Shown: positions 7,947 to 17,625 of the stretch, one piece after another
How the letters are laid out: every line of letters begins with the position of its first letter
How positions within the stretch are numbered: position 1 is the first letter of the stretch
Made by a program: the position numbers and the translations under genes
Notes under the pieces: model-generated
Seen by the model: the letters and a program-made list of their open reading frames with translations, nothing else
What the model was told of the DNA's origin: nothing
Database searches by the model: none
Origin: Paraglaciecola arctica BSs20135
GTDB lineage: Bacteria; Pseudomonadota; Gammaproteobacteria; Enterobacterales; Alteromonadaceae
Direction: 5' to 3'
Assembly (NCBI RefSeq): GCF_000314995.1
Contig: NZ_BAEO01000005.1
Span: forward strand, 1 to 64,000
DNA: 64,000 bases

Positions 7947-9628
7947 CAAGCCTCCTGATTTTGTAGGTGTAATTGGCAATATTCAGTAATTTTATCGACT
8001 ACAGCAGTTAATCCATTGCCTCTGGATTGGCTCAGGTGTTTTCCCAACTGTAATGTTTCTAGGTAATCAGCTAAGTTAAAAACCAATATTTGACTGGCGG
8101 TTTTACCTGACAAGGCTTCGAACAACACAGCCAATAAACCACGAACAATTTTACTGGCTGAATCACCTTCTAGTACAACTGTGTCTTGAAGCATACAACA
8201 GCGAATCCACACTTGGCTTTCACAGCCATGTACTGCTGCTGAATCCGTTTTGTATTGATCTTGCAATCTGACTAAACCTTTACCCGCTAACATCAGTTGT
8301 CTGTAGGTTTGATCCCAACTTTTTGCTTGTTTAATTGATCCTGCTATAGGAGCCAGATTGTTTTGTTTTGGTTCGAATACAGTATCATCAGCCGTAACTT
8401 GATTTACTGAGTCATCTAACAAACTAATACATTCAATTAGCGCAGTACCAAAAGTTTCAATCTCAGCACTGTTATTATAAGCCGCCAATGACACTCTAAT
8501 AGTCCCATCGATACCTAGCACGTTCATCAAAGGCATAGCGCAGTGATGCCCTACTCTAACGGCAATATTGCGTTTATCTAACAACACCGCTAAATCGTAC
8601 TGATCGACACCTTGCACAATAAAAGACATCACACAAATACTGTTAACCTTGTCACCCCATAACCTAACTTGTGGAATAGCAGTCAAAGTGGCAAGTAATT
8701 GCTGATACAAGTTTTGCTCTTGTGCCAACATAACCATTCTATTGTCTTGAATAAACTCACTAGCAACCGCTATACCCAAAACCCCAGCAATGTTTGGTGT
8801 ACCGGCTTCAAATTTTAACGGTGGTGGTTGAAAGGTTGTGCGTTCGAAACTGACTTTTTCGATCATCTCACCACCTAGTTGATAAGGCGGTAATTGTTCA
8901 AGCAAAGCGTATTTACCATACAACACACCTATGCCAGTAGGGCCAAACATTTTATGGCCGCTAAACACATAAAAATCACAGTCTAACTGTTGCACATTGA
9001 CAGCTAAATGACTGACGGCCTGGGTGCCGTCTATTAGGGTTAAAGCGCCCACTTCTTTGGCCTTAGCAATAATAGCTGCAATGGGATTGATGTTTCCTAG
9101 GGCATTAGATACATGACCTACAGCAACCAAAGCGGTAGTTGAGTCAATTAGTTGTAATGATTCATCAAGTTTTAACACACCATTAGCATCAACCGGCATC
9201 ACCTTAAGTTGCAGTTCATTCGCTTGTGCGACTTGTTGCCAAGGCACAATATTAGCGTGATGCTCTAAGGCTGAGACAAAAATACTATCACCCGCTTTAA
9301 AGTGACCTTTAGCGAGTCCACTGGCCACAAGGTTAATACTTTCGGTGGCACCTTTAGTCCAGACAATTTCTTTATGGCTCTTGGCACCAATAAAGCCCTG
9401 AATAGTCTTGCGTGACTGCTCAAATTGTTCAGTAACACTAGCCGCTAGCTGGTGACTAGAGCGATGTACATTCACTGTACGCTCTTGGTAGTACTGCTGG
9501 GTAATATCGATAACCGACTGCAATTTTTGACTAGTAGCAGCACTATCCAAATACACGCGGCCTTGTGAGTTTGGACTGAAAAAATAGGGAAAATGCTGAC
9601 GTAATGTATTGGATAGTTTTGATTGCAT
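7946..9628 (-). CDS. Cysteine desulfurase fused to SufE-type sulfur acceptor (CsdA-CsdE fusion)
   Basis: 560 residues. Residues 1-405 are a class V, group II cysteine desulfurase (CsdA/SufS): the PLP lysine is K226 in FSGHKMFGPTGIG and the catalytic cysteine is C363 in RVGHHCAMPLM. Residues 430-560 are a SufE/CsdE domain with the persulfide-accepting cysteine C469 in VHGCESQVW. The enzyme takes sulfur from cysteine, giving alanine, and the fused domain accepts the persulfide for delivery to Fe-S cluster or other thiolation pathways. SufE is normally a separate protein of about 140 residues. No sufBCD or csdL genes are nearby. Leads a two-gene operon with the thioredoxin. Confidence 0.92.
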   Translation of the reverse strand: MQSKLSNTLRQHFPYFFSPNSQGRVYLDSAATSQKLQSVIDITQQYYQERTVNVHRSSHQLAASVTEQFEQSRKTIQGFIGAKSHKEIVWTKGATESINLVASGLAKGHFKAGDSIFVSALEHHANIVPWQQVAQANELQLKVMPVDANGVLKLDESLQLIDSTTALVAVGHVSNALGNINPIAAIIAKAKEVGALTLIDGTQAVSHLAVNVQQLDCDFYVFSGHKMFGPTGIGVLYGKYALLEQLPPYQLGGEMIEKVSFERTTFQPPPLKFEAGTPNIAGVLGIAVASEFIQDNRMVMLAQEQNLYQQLLATLTAIPQVRLWGDKVNSICVMSFIVQGVDQYDLAVLLDKRNIAVRVGHHCAMPLMNVLGIDGTIRVSLAAYNNSAEIETFGTALIECISLLDDSVNQVTADDTVFEPKQNNLAPIAGSIKQAKSWDQTYRQLMLAGKGLVRLQDQYKTDSAAVHGCESQVWIRCCMLQDTVVLEGDSASKIVRGLLAVLFEALSGKTASQILVFNLADYLETLQLGKHLSQSRGNGLTAVVDKITEYCQLHLQNQEA

Positions 9629-10023
9629 TGATTCTATAAAACAAATAAATTTCTACTGCAGATTGTTGTCAATCGACAGCAGATTAGCAAGGTATTTAAA
9701 TTGGATTGGGCAAGGTATTAAAAAGCACGTTACGCTACATTATTTTAGATTGATTACTTAGCAATCAATCTAACACGTCACAATGTGCCAATTTTTTACT
9801 TCGTTTACAACATTCATTGAACTACAGAGCAAAGTTCTTAACAGTCATAGATTATTATTCATCTACAGACTCAAATACGGTTTAAGAATCTGAACCCTAG
9901 GTCGATTTAATTTTTATTCAACTAGGGTGCCGAAATTCAATCTCTGCGTTTCCAGCAACGCAAAACTTGTGTCAAAAACACGCATTATGGGGAACCTTCA
10001 CCGCAGCTCGAGCTCTGTAGTAT
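9629..10023. other. Gene-free region with a hairpin at 9745-9773
   Basis: No coding frame. It holds an 11-bp perfect inverted repeat, TTAGATTGATT (9745-9755) and AATCAATCTAA (9763-9773), without a T-run, upstream of the desulfurase gene. It could be an operator or a leader structure. Confidence 0.4.
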
Positions 10024-10971
10024 TTAGCTATTCTTTTGATAAACCAGATAAGCAGCAATTAAATCACTAACAGCAGTACCCACTGATTTAAACAAGGTTA
10101 TTTCATCTGGCGATTGCCTTAGGATCTCAGGTTTTTTACACATATCGGCTAATTCCCCCACAATATCATCCGCTTTGAAAACACCTTCTGAAATGGGTAT
10201 AAGTAACTCCCCGGCTTCGCTTAGAGTGTTGCTTAGACTATCAACATATACTCGAGATCTAGTGATTATGGCGCTGTCACACTCTCTAGCATCGGCCATG
10301 TGATTCCCTAAACAATCAATATGACAACCTTTGCTAACTAGGTCGCCATCAAATAATGGCGTTTTAGCACCTGTGGCACAACAGATAATATCAACATGCG
10401 GCACTTCTTGAGATACGTCGACACTAGGATAAAAACTAATGTCTGGATATAAAGAGCTAAATTCACTAATCAGTTTTTGAACTTTATCGGCATTCCTTCC
10501 CCAAATGGTTACTTTTTTCAACGCACGAACGTTAATATGTGCATGTAATAAATAAGCCGCTAAGTTACCTGTTCCAAATAACAATAGATGTTGAGAGTCT
10601 TCTCGTGACAACAGTTGGCTGGCTAAAGCCGAAATACCAGCAGTACGCCAATAAGTTATACTTGTCCCATCTACAAGGGCTAAAGGCTCACCTGTTTCAC
10701 GGCGAAACAGCATGATTTTTGAATATATACCAAGCAAGTCATGCTTAGCCCTGTTGTTTGGAAAATAGGTAAACATTTTATTGCCAATCACCTCCTCATT
10801 CCATGAAGGTAATAAGGCAAATGCATCATGATTGTTGTTATCTTCAGGGTCTAGTTGCAGTACTTGCCTTTGTGGCATGTAAAACGGTTGACTAAAACGT
10901 TGTTTAAGCAGTGGGATTAATTCAGCAAAACTTAAACTGCTTTGTACTTGTTCTGTGCTAATTATCTTCAT
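10024..10971 (-). CDS. Ornithine cyclodeaminase / mu-crystallin family enzyme
   Basis: 315 residues, the usual family length. N-terminal half ... GNKMFTYFPNNRAKHDLLGIYSKIMLFRRETGEPLALVDGTSITYWRTAGISALASQLLSR is the family core, and LLFGTGNLAAYLLHAH is the Rossmann nucleotide loop. DSLSNTLSEAGELLIPISEGVF is the conserved C-terminal signature. Members deaminate ornithine to proline or act as NAD(P)-dependent amino-acid or imine reductases (alanine dehydrogenase, ketimine reductase), so the substrate is open. Monocistronic on this strand, beside ModF, prephenate dehydratase and a D-cysteine desulfhydrase, i.e. in an amino-acid metabolism neighbourhood. Confidence 0.88.
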   Translation of the reverse strand: MKIISTEQVQSSLSFAELIPLLKQRFSQPFYMPQRQVLQLDPEDNNNHDAFALLPSWNEEVIGNKMFTYFPNNRAKHDLLGIYSKIMLFRRETGEPLALVDGTSITYWRTAGISALASQLLSREDSQHLLLFGTGNLAAYLLHAHINVRALKKVTIWGRNADKVQKLISEFSSLYPDISFYPSVDVSQEVPHVDIICCATGAKTPLFDGDLVSKGCHIDCLGNHMADARECDSAIITRSRVYVDSLSNTLSEAGELLIPISEGVFKADDIVGELADMCKKPEILRQSPDEITLFKSVGTAVSDLIAAYLVYQKNS

Positions 10972-11220
10972 TATGCCCTCTTGTTAAAAATGCGCGATTA
11001 ATTGAATAGGCTTAACAGTTGCCAATTCTACAAAAATTAAAGATCCTGCAAACTTTTTGTCACTTGCAAATAGCTAGATGACAGTTACTATCCCTCAAAA
11101 ATAATGATGTATCCAATCACAGTATGATCAACAAGTGCGAATAGAAGTTTTAGCGAATAAGACCCAAACATAATGATCACTTATGAGGCAAGGATCCGTG
11201 TTTTGTAACTAAGTGATACG

Positions 11221-12666
11221 TCACACGTTATATTCTGTCATCGACAAATGATGTTTAATGCTAGGGATCACATCCTCTTGATGATGATTCACGTACAATA
11301 AAGTGGTACTCCCTTCGCGGGCTAACAATTCAATAAGAGCTAAGACTTTAAGGCGGTTGATATCGTCTAAGCCGTTACAAGGCTCATCTAAAATTAATAA
11401 CGCTGGGTGTTTCACCATGGCTCGGGCAATCAATGCTATACGTTGATCGCCAAAGGATAATTCTTGAAAAGGTGTCGCGGCTTGAGCATCTAATCCCATC
11501 AAGGTTAACCATTGTTTCGCTAATATAACTTGATTCTTAGTCGCTTGTTGATACAAACCAATACTGTCGTAAAAACCTGATAACACCACATGTAACAACG
11601 AGCAGTTCACCCGATAATCTAAATGAAACGCATTAGACAGATACCCAATGTATTGTTTGATTTCCCATATACTTTCACCACTTCCCCGCTGATAACCAAA
11701 TACAAAAATATCATTTACATAACACTGTGGATGATCGCCAGTTATCAAATTTAATAAGCAGGTTTTACCTGAACCATTTGGACCGGTTACTTGCCAATGT
11801 TGTTGCGATTGAATGGTCCAATTCAAATTGCTAAAAATAATATTATCAGCGTACCTCACCTTTGCATTGGTTAACTTCACCAGTGGTGCGTTTGCGTCTA
11901 AGGGATGAGGTGCAAAACTATCACTATCTTTATGTGGCAATACTAAATCTTGTTGCTGCATATGTTGCAACTGGTTGATATCAGTAAGTTGTTCAGCCAG
12001 ATCGTCTTCTACTTGTTTCTGCCACTGAATATTACCTGACTGCATCAGTACAAGTTGCTGACAAAAACTCGGCACTTCACTTAAACGATTGAGCACTAGG
12101 ACTAAGGTCGTTTTGGCAGTCATTTCTAGTAGTAGCTCATTAAAGTCAACACAAGCTTGGGTATCTAAACCATCCCAAGGCTCATCTAAAATCAATAATT
12201 CAGGTTGGCTTAACAAGGCTTTGGCCAATAATATCTTGCGGGTTTCGCCTGTAGACAATGCACGAAATGAACGCTGCAACATCCCTGAGAGCGAAAACAC
12301 ACTGCTCACGCGCTCCACTAAACCCTGCTCAATATCAGAAACCTTCAAACCTTCAAACAAAATCTCTTGCACTGTTGTGGGTACAGGAATGATATCGAGA
12401 ATATCGGCGCAATCTTTTTGCTTTTCGGCCTCAATTAACGCTTGTTGCTGCTCAACTGACACCCAGGCAATACTCGAAGTCACTTGGCGTTGCCCTTCTA
12501 CCAGCTCTCCTTCACCAACCATTAAAGCCCCAAGAGCGGATTTACCACTACCGTTAGGACCTAAGATAACCGTATGTTGTAAGGCTTGTATGTTTAAAGA
12601 CTCTATATTGAGATGATAATGACCATCTAACACTAGGTGACAATTTTCTAATAACAGCAGAGACAT
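11221..12666 (-). CDS. modF: Tandem ABC ATPase, ModF-like
   Basis: 481 residues with two ABC ATPase domains. Domain 1 (about 1-225): Walker A GPNGSGKSALGAL, signature LSTGETRKILLAKAL, Walker B LLILDEPWDGLD. Domain 2 (about 260-481): Walker A GPNGSGKTCLLNL, signature-equivalent LSFGDQRIALIARAM, Walker B LLILDEPCNGLDD and a following HH. No membrane domain. Length and layout match E. coli ModF (490 aa), a soluble double ATPase of uncertain role near molybdate transport. No molybdate genes are adjacent here, so the symbol reflects similarity, not proven function. Confidence 0.8.
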   Translation of the reverse strand: MSLLLLENCHLVLDGHYHLNIESLNIQALQHTVILGPNGSGKSALGALMVGEGELVEGQRQVTSSIAWVSVEQQQALIEAEKQKDCADILDIIPVPTTVQEILFEGLKVSDIEQGLVERVSSVFSLSGMLQRSFRALSTGETRKILLAKALLSQPELLILDEPWDGLDTQACVDFNELLLEMTAKTTLVLVLNRLSEVPSFCQQLVLMQSGNIQWQKQVEDDLAEQLTDINQLQHMQQQDLVLPHKDSDSFAPHPLDANAPLVKLTNAKVRYADNIIFSNLNWTIQSQQHWQVTGPNGSGKTCLLNLITGDHPQCYVNDIFVFGYQRGSGESIWEIKQYIGYLSNAFHLDYRVNCSLLHVVLSGFYDSIGLYQQATKNQVILAKQWLTLMGLDAQAATPFQELSFGDQRIALIARAMVKHPALLILDEPCNGLDDINRLKVLALIELLAREGSTTLLYVNHHQEDVIPSIKHHLSMTEYNV

Positions 12667-13016
12667 GGAATGATGACTATTTAGGTGAAGATATAATTAA
12701 CGCTATGATATCAAACCTAAAACAAAAAGTGATATAAGCAATGTTTTCTAACAACGAATAAACCTTAGGTGGAATTAAATATACCCATTTAGTTATTTCC
12801 CAAGTCACTGTTTTAGATAGTGCTGTTATGTATTACATGAAAGGATGAGTTAATAAAGACTGCTACAACAGCTTTGCCGATTAGTGAGATATATTATGCA
12901 TTTAGGGTTATTTACAATAGCTAAAAATGGGATTAAATTAGTTTAATAAAAGTCATTAGCAATTTTAGTGTAAACCACTATTTATCTTCGTTTGATGGGA
13001 ATGTACATTTCAAAAT
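12667..13016. other. Divergent promoter region, modF/prephenate dehydratase
   Basis: About 350 AT-rich bases between divergent genes. It must carry both promoters. I see no repeat or recognisable operator. Confidence 0.4.
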
Positions 13017-13871
13017 ATGAATAAATTAGCCACACTTGGTCCCAAAGGGACCTTTTCCGAATCTGCCTCATTAAAATATATAACTGAAAACAAAACATCT
13101 CATGAAATTGAATATTTTAGTTCTATTAAACAAGTACTTAACGCTGTAGGTGATAGCAACGACCTTGCTGTTTTACCTATTGAGAATTTTTCGGAAGGTT
13201 TTGTATCTATAGTGTTAGATCATTTGATTAATAGCCGACTAACCATAGTGTCAGAAATCCTGCTACCTATTCAATTTTCCTTTATCAGTAATACTGTAGA
13301 TTTAACAAAGATAGAAGAACTGTTTGTGCAGTTTGTGGCTGAAGGGCAATGTTCAGAGTTTATAGATACATTAGGCACCACTCATATCACTTCTACTCAA
13401 AGTAATATCGAATCTCTTAATAGACTTATTGATAAACCAATTAATAGTGCGGCAATCGTGCCTAGTGATTCATTTGTTCACTCAGATTACAATACAGTGG
13501 TTGAGAACGTAAATGACTACAAAAACAATCAAACTCGGTTTTTGGCTTTATCTAAAGAGCGAATAGCAGTAGATATTAATACTCATTCCAACTGGAAAAC
13601 CAGCTTAGTCGTTCATGATGATCACGATAGGCCAGGCCTGTTAGCAGAGGTACTGACTTCATTTGCATCCAGAAAAGTAAATTTGACCTCCATTATTTCA
13701 AGACCAACAAAAGTTGAGTTTGGTCAATATAACTTCTTAATTGATATCCAAGGGCACTTTGCAGATCAAGCTGTCGCTGAGGCCATTGCGGAGATTAACA
13801 AAGTAGCTAAAGTAAAAAACATGGGATCTTATCCAGCAGCTAAAGTGTATTTAAAAACAGCGGCTGGTTAA
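13017..13871 (+). CDS. pheA: Monofunctional prephenate dehydratase with ACT domain
   Basis: 284 residues with no chorismate mutase domain. Residues 1-180 are the dehydratase (ATLGPKGTFSESA start, LPIENFSEGFV in place of the common PIENS.EG.V, and NQTRFLAL containing the catalytic TRF). Residues 190-280 are an ACT domain with DRPGLLAEVLTSFASRKVNLTSIISRP, the phenylalanine-binding GALV/ESRP-type region. It converts prephenate to phenylpyruvate, or an equivalent reaction. In many gammaproteobacteria this activity sits in a bifunctional CM-PDT protein, so a separate, diverged copy could be a paralogue. Confidence 0.85.
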   Translation: MNKLATLGPKGTFSESASLKYITENKTSHEIEYFSSIKQVLNAVGDSNDLAVLPIENFSEGFVSIVLDHLINSRLTIVSEILLPIQFSFISNTVDLTKIEELFVQFVAEGQCSEFIDTLGTTHITSTQSNIESLNRLIDKPINSAAIVPSDSFVHSDYNTVVENVNDYKNNQTRFLALSKERIAVDINTHSNWKTSLVVHDDHDRPGLLAEVLTSFASRKVNLTSIISRPTKVEFGQYNFLIDIQGHFADQAVAEAIAEINKVAKVKNMGSYPAAKVYLKTAAG

Positions 13872-13895
13872 GGAGCTAGAATAAAAACAAAATTA

Positions 13896-14903
13896 TTAGG
13901 CTAAAAACGTTTCGCGGTAACCGAATAGTCCTTGGCTGCCACCAGTATGTAAAAACAGCTGATTACTATTGTGTTTAATAATACCTTTGCTACACAAATC
14001 CATGAAACCAGCCATAGCTTTCCCTGTATAAACAGGGTCTAACAATACCCCTTCAAGTTGCGCACAGCGGTTCACCGCAGTAATCATTGCAGGTGTAGGT
14101 ATACCGTAACCTTCACCGTAATAATTACCATTGGTTACCACCCTACCCTGAGCTTCGTTAGGATTGATACCTAGGTAGGTTAATGTTTCTCGCAATAATC
14201 TATCAACTAATTGCTGCTGCTCTTCAGTAGAACGGCTAACTGCAATGCCAAGTACAGGTATATCGATTTTTGCGGCAATAAGACCAGCTAACAAACCCGC
14301 TTGTGTACCAGCACTGCCTGTAGCTAAAATAATTTGATCTAGCTGAATATTTTCAGCGCTTATTTGCTGTAAAATTTCATTAGCGCAGCGTACGTAACCT
14401 AAACTCCCCACTACATTTGAGCCGCCCAACGGAATAAAATAAGGCTTTCGACCTGCACTTTTTAATGAACGCATTAAAGTCTCTGCATAGGCGCTACAAT
14501 CTTCACCTAAGCTTACTCTATGAATTTTCGCTCCAAGTAAACTATCGAGTAACACATTGCCATTATTGTAATAATCCGTTTTTGGGGTACCTGCTACGTC
14601 TTCTAAAACCAATTCACAACCAAAACCAAATTTGGCGGCCGCTGCTGCAGTCTGCCTGGCATGATTTGACTGATAACCACCAACAGTCACTAATGTATCA
14701 GCACCTTGGTGTTGTGCATCTGCAATCAAATACTCGAGCTTGCGGGCTTTATTGCCACCTCCAGCTAAGCCAGTGCAGTCATCCCGTTTTACATATAGAT
14801 TGCAGCCTAGTTCACTGGATAATCTCGGTAACTTTTCTAGCAGTGTGGGTGAATGTGTAATAATTGCCCGCGGGATAAGATCAAAATCTTGCATATTCTT
14901 CAC
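13896..14903 (-). CDS. dcyD: D-cysteine desulfhydrase / ACC-deaminase family PLP enzyme
   Basis: 335 residues. The PLP lysine is in GGGNKARKLEYLI, followed by VTVGGYQSNHARQTAAAAAKFG and a C-terminal GS-AGTQAGLLAG phosphate loop. This fits the DcyD branch: D-cysteine to pyruvate, ammonia and H2S. It differs from ACC deaminases by small positions I cannot score without alignment. Convergent with the prephenate dehydratase gene, 24 bases between stops. With the cysteine desulfurase 4 kb away it adds to a sulfur/amino-acid theme, though they are separate transcripts. Confidence 0.82.
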   Translation of the reverse strand: MKNMQDFDLIPRAIITHSPTLLEKLPRLSSELGCNLYVKRDDCTGLAGGGNKARKLEYLIADAQHQGADTLVTVGGYQSNHARQTAAAAAKFGFGCELVLEDVAGTPKTDYYNNGNVLLDSLLGAKIHRVSLGEDCSAYAETLMRSLKSAGRKPYFIPLGGSNVVGSLGYVRCANEILQQISAENIQLDQIILATGSAGTQAGLLAGLIAAKIDIPVLGIAVSRSTEEQQQLVDRLLRETLTYLGINPNEAQGRVVTNGNYYGEGYGIPTPAMITAVNRCAQLEGVLLDPVYTGKAMAGFMDLCSKGIIKHNSNQLFLHTGGSQGLFGYRETFLA

Positions 14904-14960
14904 TTCTTTTTAAGCTTACTTTGTTACGCAACATAACAAAATCAGCCTTAGTAAAATAGA

Positions 14961-14982
14961 AAAAAGGCCAAAAGGCCTTTTT
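14961..14982 (-). terminator. Rho-independent terminator of the chemoreceptor gene
   Basis: AAAAAGGCC, loop AAAA, GGCCTTTTT: a perfect 9-bp stem with T-run in both directions, 32 bases after the chemoreceptor stop and upstream of the D-cysteine desulfhydrase start. Confidence 0.8.
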
Positions 14983-15013
14983 TTGTAGGAGCATATTTAC
15001 GACGCGATAAGAA

Positions 15014-16657
15014 CTAAACCGTTTTAAAGAAACCTACTTCTTTACTCAATTTTTCTGCGAGTTTATCCAAGGCGATGCTTGCTGCATTATTTTGCTCTAA
15101 CGAATAAACCGTTTTTTTATTTATCTCATCAATTTGCGCCATAACTTCAGTTATCGTGCTAATAACATCCACTTGCTGACTCGCAGTGTCAGAAACTAAT
15201 GCTGCATTTTCAAAAGAGTTATTGGCGTTTTCTTCAATCTCTTGCAACAAACTCATCGCATTTTGCGTCTTAGTTTGACCATCTTCCACTTTAGGTAAAG
15301 TATTTTGCATCACAGCTACCGCAGTTGAAGTTTCTTTCTGCACTTCTTCAATGGTAGATTGAATTTCTCTGGTCGCTTCTCCTGTACGTATGGCAAGTTG
15401 CCTTACTTCATCGGCAACTACAGCGAAACCACGCCCTGACTCACCTGCACGAGCAGCCTCAATAGCAGCATTCAAAGACAACAGATTGGTTTGGTCAGAG
15501 ATACCATTAATCACATTGGTTATGCCACCAATTTGACTAGTCAACGCCTCTAATTTGCTAATTTGTTCTACCGCTTGAGCCACAGTGTTCGCCACGTTCT
15601 GCATGGCATCCACACTTAATGACATGGAGTCGATCCCATTACTTGCCCTTTCCACCATGCGCTTTGCATTCACTTTATTTTTGGCAGCGGTTTCTGCTAC
15701 ATCAACAATATTTATCTTAATATCATTGAGACGGGTGCGTGTACTTACCGTTAACTGATCTTGCTCCTGAGCAAGCAATATTATGTCTTCAGAGCCTTTA
15801 GTGACAATAGTTGATTGTATTTTTAAATCATGTGAAGCGGCGGCAATTTCAAGCACTGTTTGGCGCAGACGATCCTGCATTTTTGCCATTGTTGCCAACA
15901 TACTCACTTTATGGGCCGTACTCAGGGTTTGCACTAAATTACCCTGGGCAATCTGAGACAGTGATTCTGCGGCAACTGAGGGTTCCGCGCCAAGAGATGA
16001 TTTAATACTATTGGCAATAATATAAGCCACTAAAACTGCCAGGGCCAAAGCACTTAGCGTTAACACCAACATAATGGTTTTAAAGCTAGAAGCATAACCT
16101 AAAATATCATTGGTCGCCGCAATATTTTTCGTTTCTTGTAAATCAATAAACCCATTGATGGTATTTAGCCATTTAACAAAAAGTTGGCCACCACCATTTT
16201 TTAACAACACCAAAGCATCTTCGCTCGATTCACCCGTTTTGGTTTTAATTATGTTTTTGATCAAACGTTCGGTTTTTGTTTGTAAGTTATTGAGTTTCTC
16301 TAACAACAAGATCTCTTGACTGCTAAAATCAATTCCAGATGTCTGCATTGTTTGCATATTTTTCTGGGATGACGCGTAAAACTCAGATAGACGATTAATA
16401 TCATCAATATGTATTTTAATGTTTGCTGGATTTTCGGCAGTGGCGAGATCACGAATAGCAATAGCACGATCATGGACACTGCCACGATAGTTAATCGCAT
16501 TGCGCTGCTTAACAACATTAACGTTAGTCATTGTTGTTAATGTGCTACCGATCATATTAACGCGGTAAATACCCACCATAGTGAGAATTACCATAAGCAA
16601 AGTGACAACACTAAAACCAACAAGTAGACGCTTATTGATACTAAGATTATTTAACAT
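15014..16657 (-). CDS. Methyl-accepting chemotaxis protein
   Basis: 547 residues. TM1 is at about 10-31 and TM2 at 194-215, bracketing a four-helix-bundle-sized periplasmic domain of about 160 residues. A HAMP-like linker is followed by the coiled cytoplasmic domain with the kinase-contacting hairpin tip [20 protein letters not shown] (392-411) and [17 protein letters not shown]. It senses a ligand and controls CheA. The ligand is unknown. It lies next to c-di-GMP genes on the same strand (66 bases from the EAL gene), and could be part of the same sensory block. Confidence 0.93.
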   Translation of the reverse strand: MLNNLSINKRLLVGFSVVTLLMVILTMVGIYRVNMIGSTLTTMTNVNVVKQRNAINYRGSVHDRAIAIRDLATAENPANIKIHIDDINRLSEFYASSQKNMQTMQTSGIDFSSQEILLLEKLNNLQTKTERLIKNIIKTKTGESSEDALVLLKNGGGQLFVKWLNTINGFIDLQETKNIAATNDILGYASSFKTIMLVLTLSALALAVLVAYIIANSIKSSLGAEPSVAAESLSQIAQGNLVQTLSTAHKVSMLATMAKMQDRLRQTVLEIAAASHDLKIQSTIVTKGSEDIILLAQEQDQLTVSTRTRLNDIKINIVDVAETAAKNKVNAKRMVERASNGIDSMSLSVDAMQNVANTVAQAVEQISKLEALTSQIGGITNVINGISDQTNLLSLNAAIEAARAGESGRGFAVVADEVRQLAIRTGEATREIQSTIEEVQKETSTAVAVMQNTLPKVEDGQTKTQNAMSLLQEIEENANNSFENAALVSDTASQQVDVISTITEVMAQIDEINKKTVYSLEQNNAASIALDKLAEKLSKEVGFFKTV

Positions 16658-16723
16658 ATCTATTATCTATCCAATGTGAAATTGGACGAAGTAAGCCATC
16701 CAAAAAAATTAAGGGGGGTATAT

Positions 16724-17605
16724 TTATTTTGTATCCTGTAGTGCCACAGCGCTCGAATACAATGACACACAAAAGGGAACGATATAAGTGAGCACAACCT
16801 TGAACCAATTTATCTCAGCATCACCTATTAACGCCTCTCCCTGGTTTATCAATGTTAGTATTGTTCCTACAAGAATACTTATAAAAACAGCGGTCTTTAG
16901 CTGTTTTTTGGTAACCACTTTGCTTGCCTTCAAAGTTTGCTCGATAGGTTTAGGTACATCGAAAAAATAGCCTTGTGCATATTGTACTCCTGCACGTTTA
17001 AGTGTTTCAGCTTGAAAGGCGTCTTCAACACCTTCACCTAAAGTTTTAGTGTTCAACATATCTAAACGTTGTCGCGTAGCTGTGATTTCTTTCTCAATCA
17101 CATCGCCCAATTCTATACGTCGAATAACAGTAATGCATAACTTTACTATTGCTGGCCGAAGGACTTCAGCGGTGCTGATATCGAAAAAACCGCAACCAGT
17201 ATCATCAAGTAACACCTGAATTCCCATACTTTGTAGACGTTTAACAGCCAGAGTAACCTTATCCAGATCATCTAGAGGCAGATGTTCGGTTAATTCAAAT
17301 GCCAACTGGCTGTGAAACGGGCTTATGTGTGGATCTTGTAATAATGCAAATAACTCATCACTGGCCAAAACTTCTGGCCCTACATTAATTGTCAAAAACT
17401 TATCATTGGGGAGGCGCGGTAAAAACGTTAATGCCTGTCTAGCGCAAGCAAACTCTATCTCTCGAGTTAAACCAAAATGTGTCGCCGAGCCAAATAACTT
17501 ATCGGCTCGCTCTACAACTGAACATTCGGGACCTCTGGTTAATACTTCGTACCCAACAATAGAATTATTTTGCAAATCTACAATCGACTGCACATAAGTT
17601 TGCAA
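16724..17605 (-). CDS. EAL-domain c-di-GMP phosphodiesterase with NrtS-like membrane tail (3' part of a split gene?)
   Basis: 293 residues from TTG 17605; the frame stays open upstream to 17668 and encodes RQEFIEILDKRQLQTYVQSI, a normal EAL lead-in. Catalytic residues look intact: EVLTRG (EAL position), INVGP, FELTEH, LLDDTGCGF, VKL, GEGVED, QGYFF. Residues about 235-293 (KTAVFISILVGTILTLINQG, then NWFKVVLTYIVPFCVSLYS) form two membrane helices resembling NrtS nitrate/nitrite transporter proteins. The gene therefore couples c-di-GMP hydrolysis to a membrane module. It most likely continues from the upstream frame by a 2-base shift near 17640. Confidence 0.8.
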   Translation of the reverse strand: MQTYVQSIVDLQNNSIVGYEVLTRGPECSVVERADKLFGSATHFGLTREIEFACARQALTFLPRLPNDKFLTINVGPEVLASDELFALLQDPHISPFHSQLAFELTEHLPLDDLDKVTLAVKRLQSMGIQVLLDDTGCGFFDISTAEVLRPAIVKLCITVIRRIELGDVIEKEITATRQRLDMLNTKTLGEGVEDAFQAETLKRAGVQYAQGYFFDVPKPIEQTLKASKVVTKKQLKTAVFISILVGTILTLINQGEALIGDAEINWFKVVLTYIVPFCVSLYSSAVALQDTK

Positions 17606-17625
17606 CTGCCGTTTGTCTAGTATTT

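Noticed and set aside
9745-9773. Hairpin as a terminator of the cyclodeaminase gene
   Set aside because: It is 250 bases past the stop and lacks a T-run.
12089-12616. Plus-strand frame of 175 codons inside modF
   Set aside because: Antisense shadow of a clearly coding ABC ATPase.
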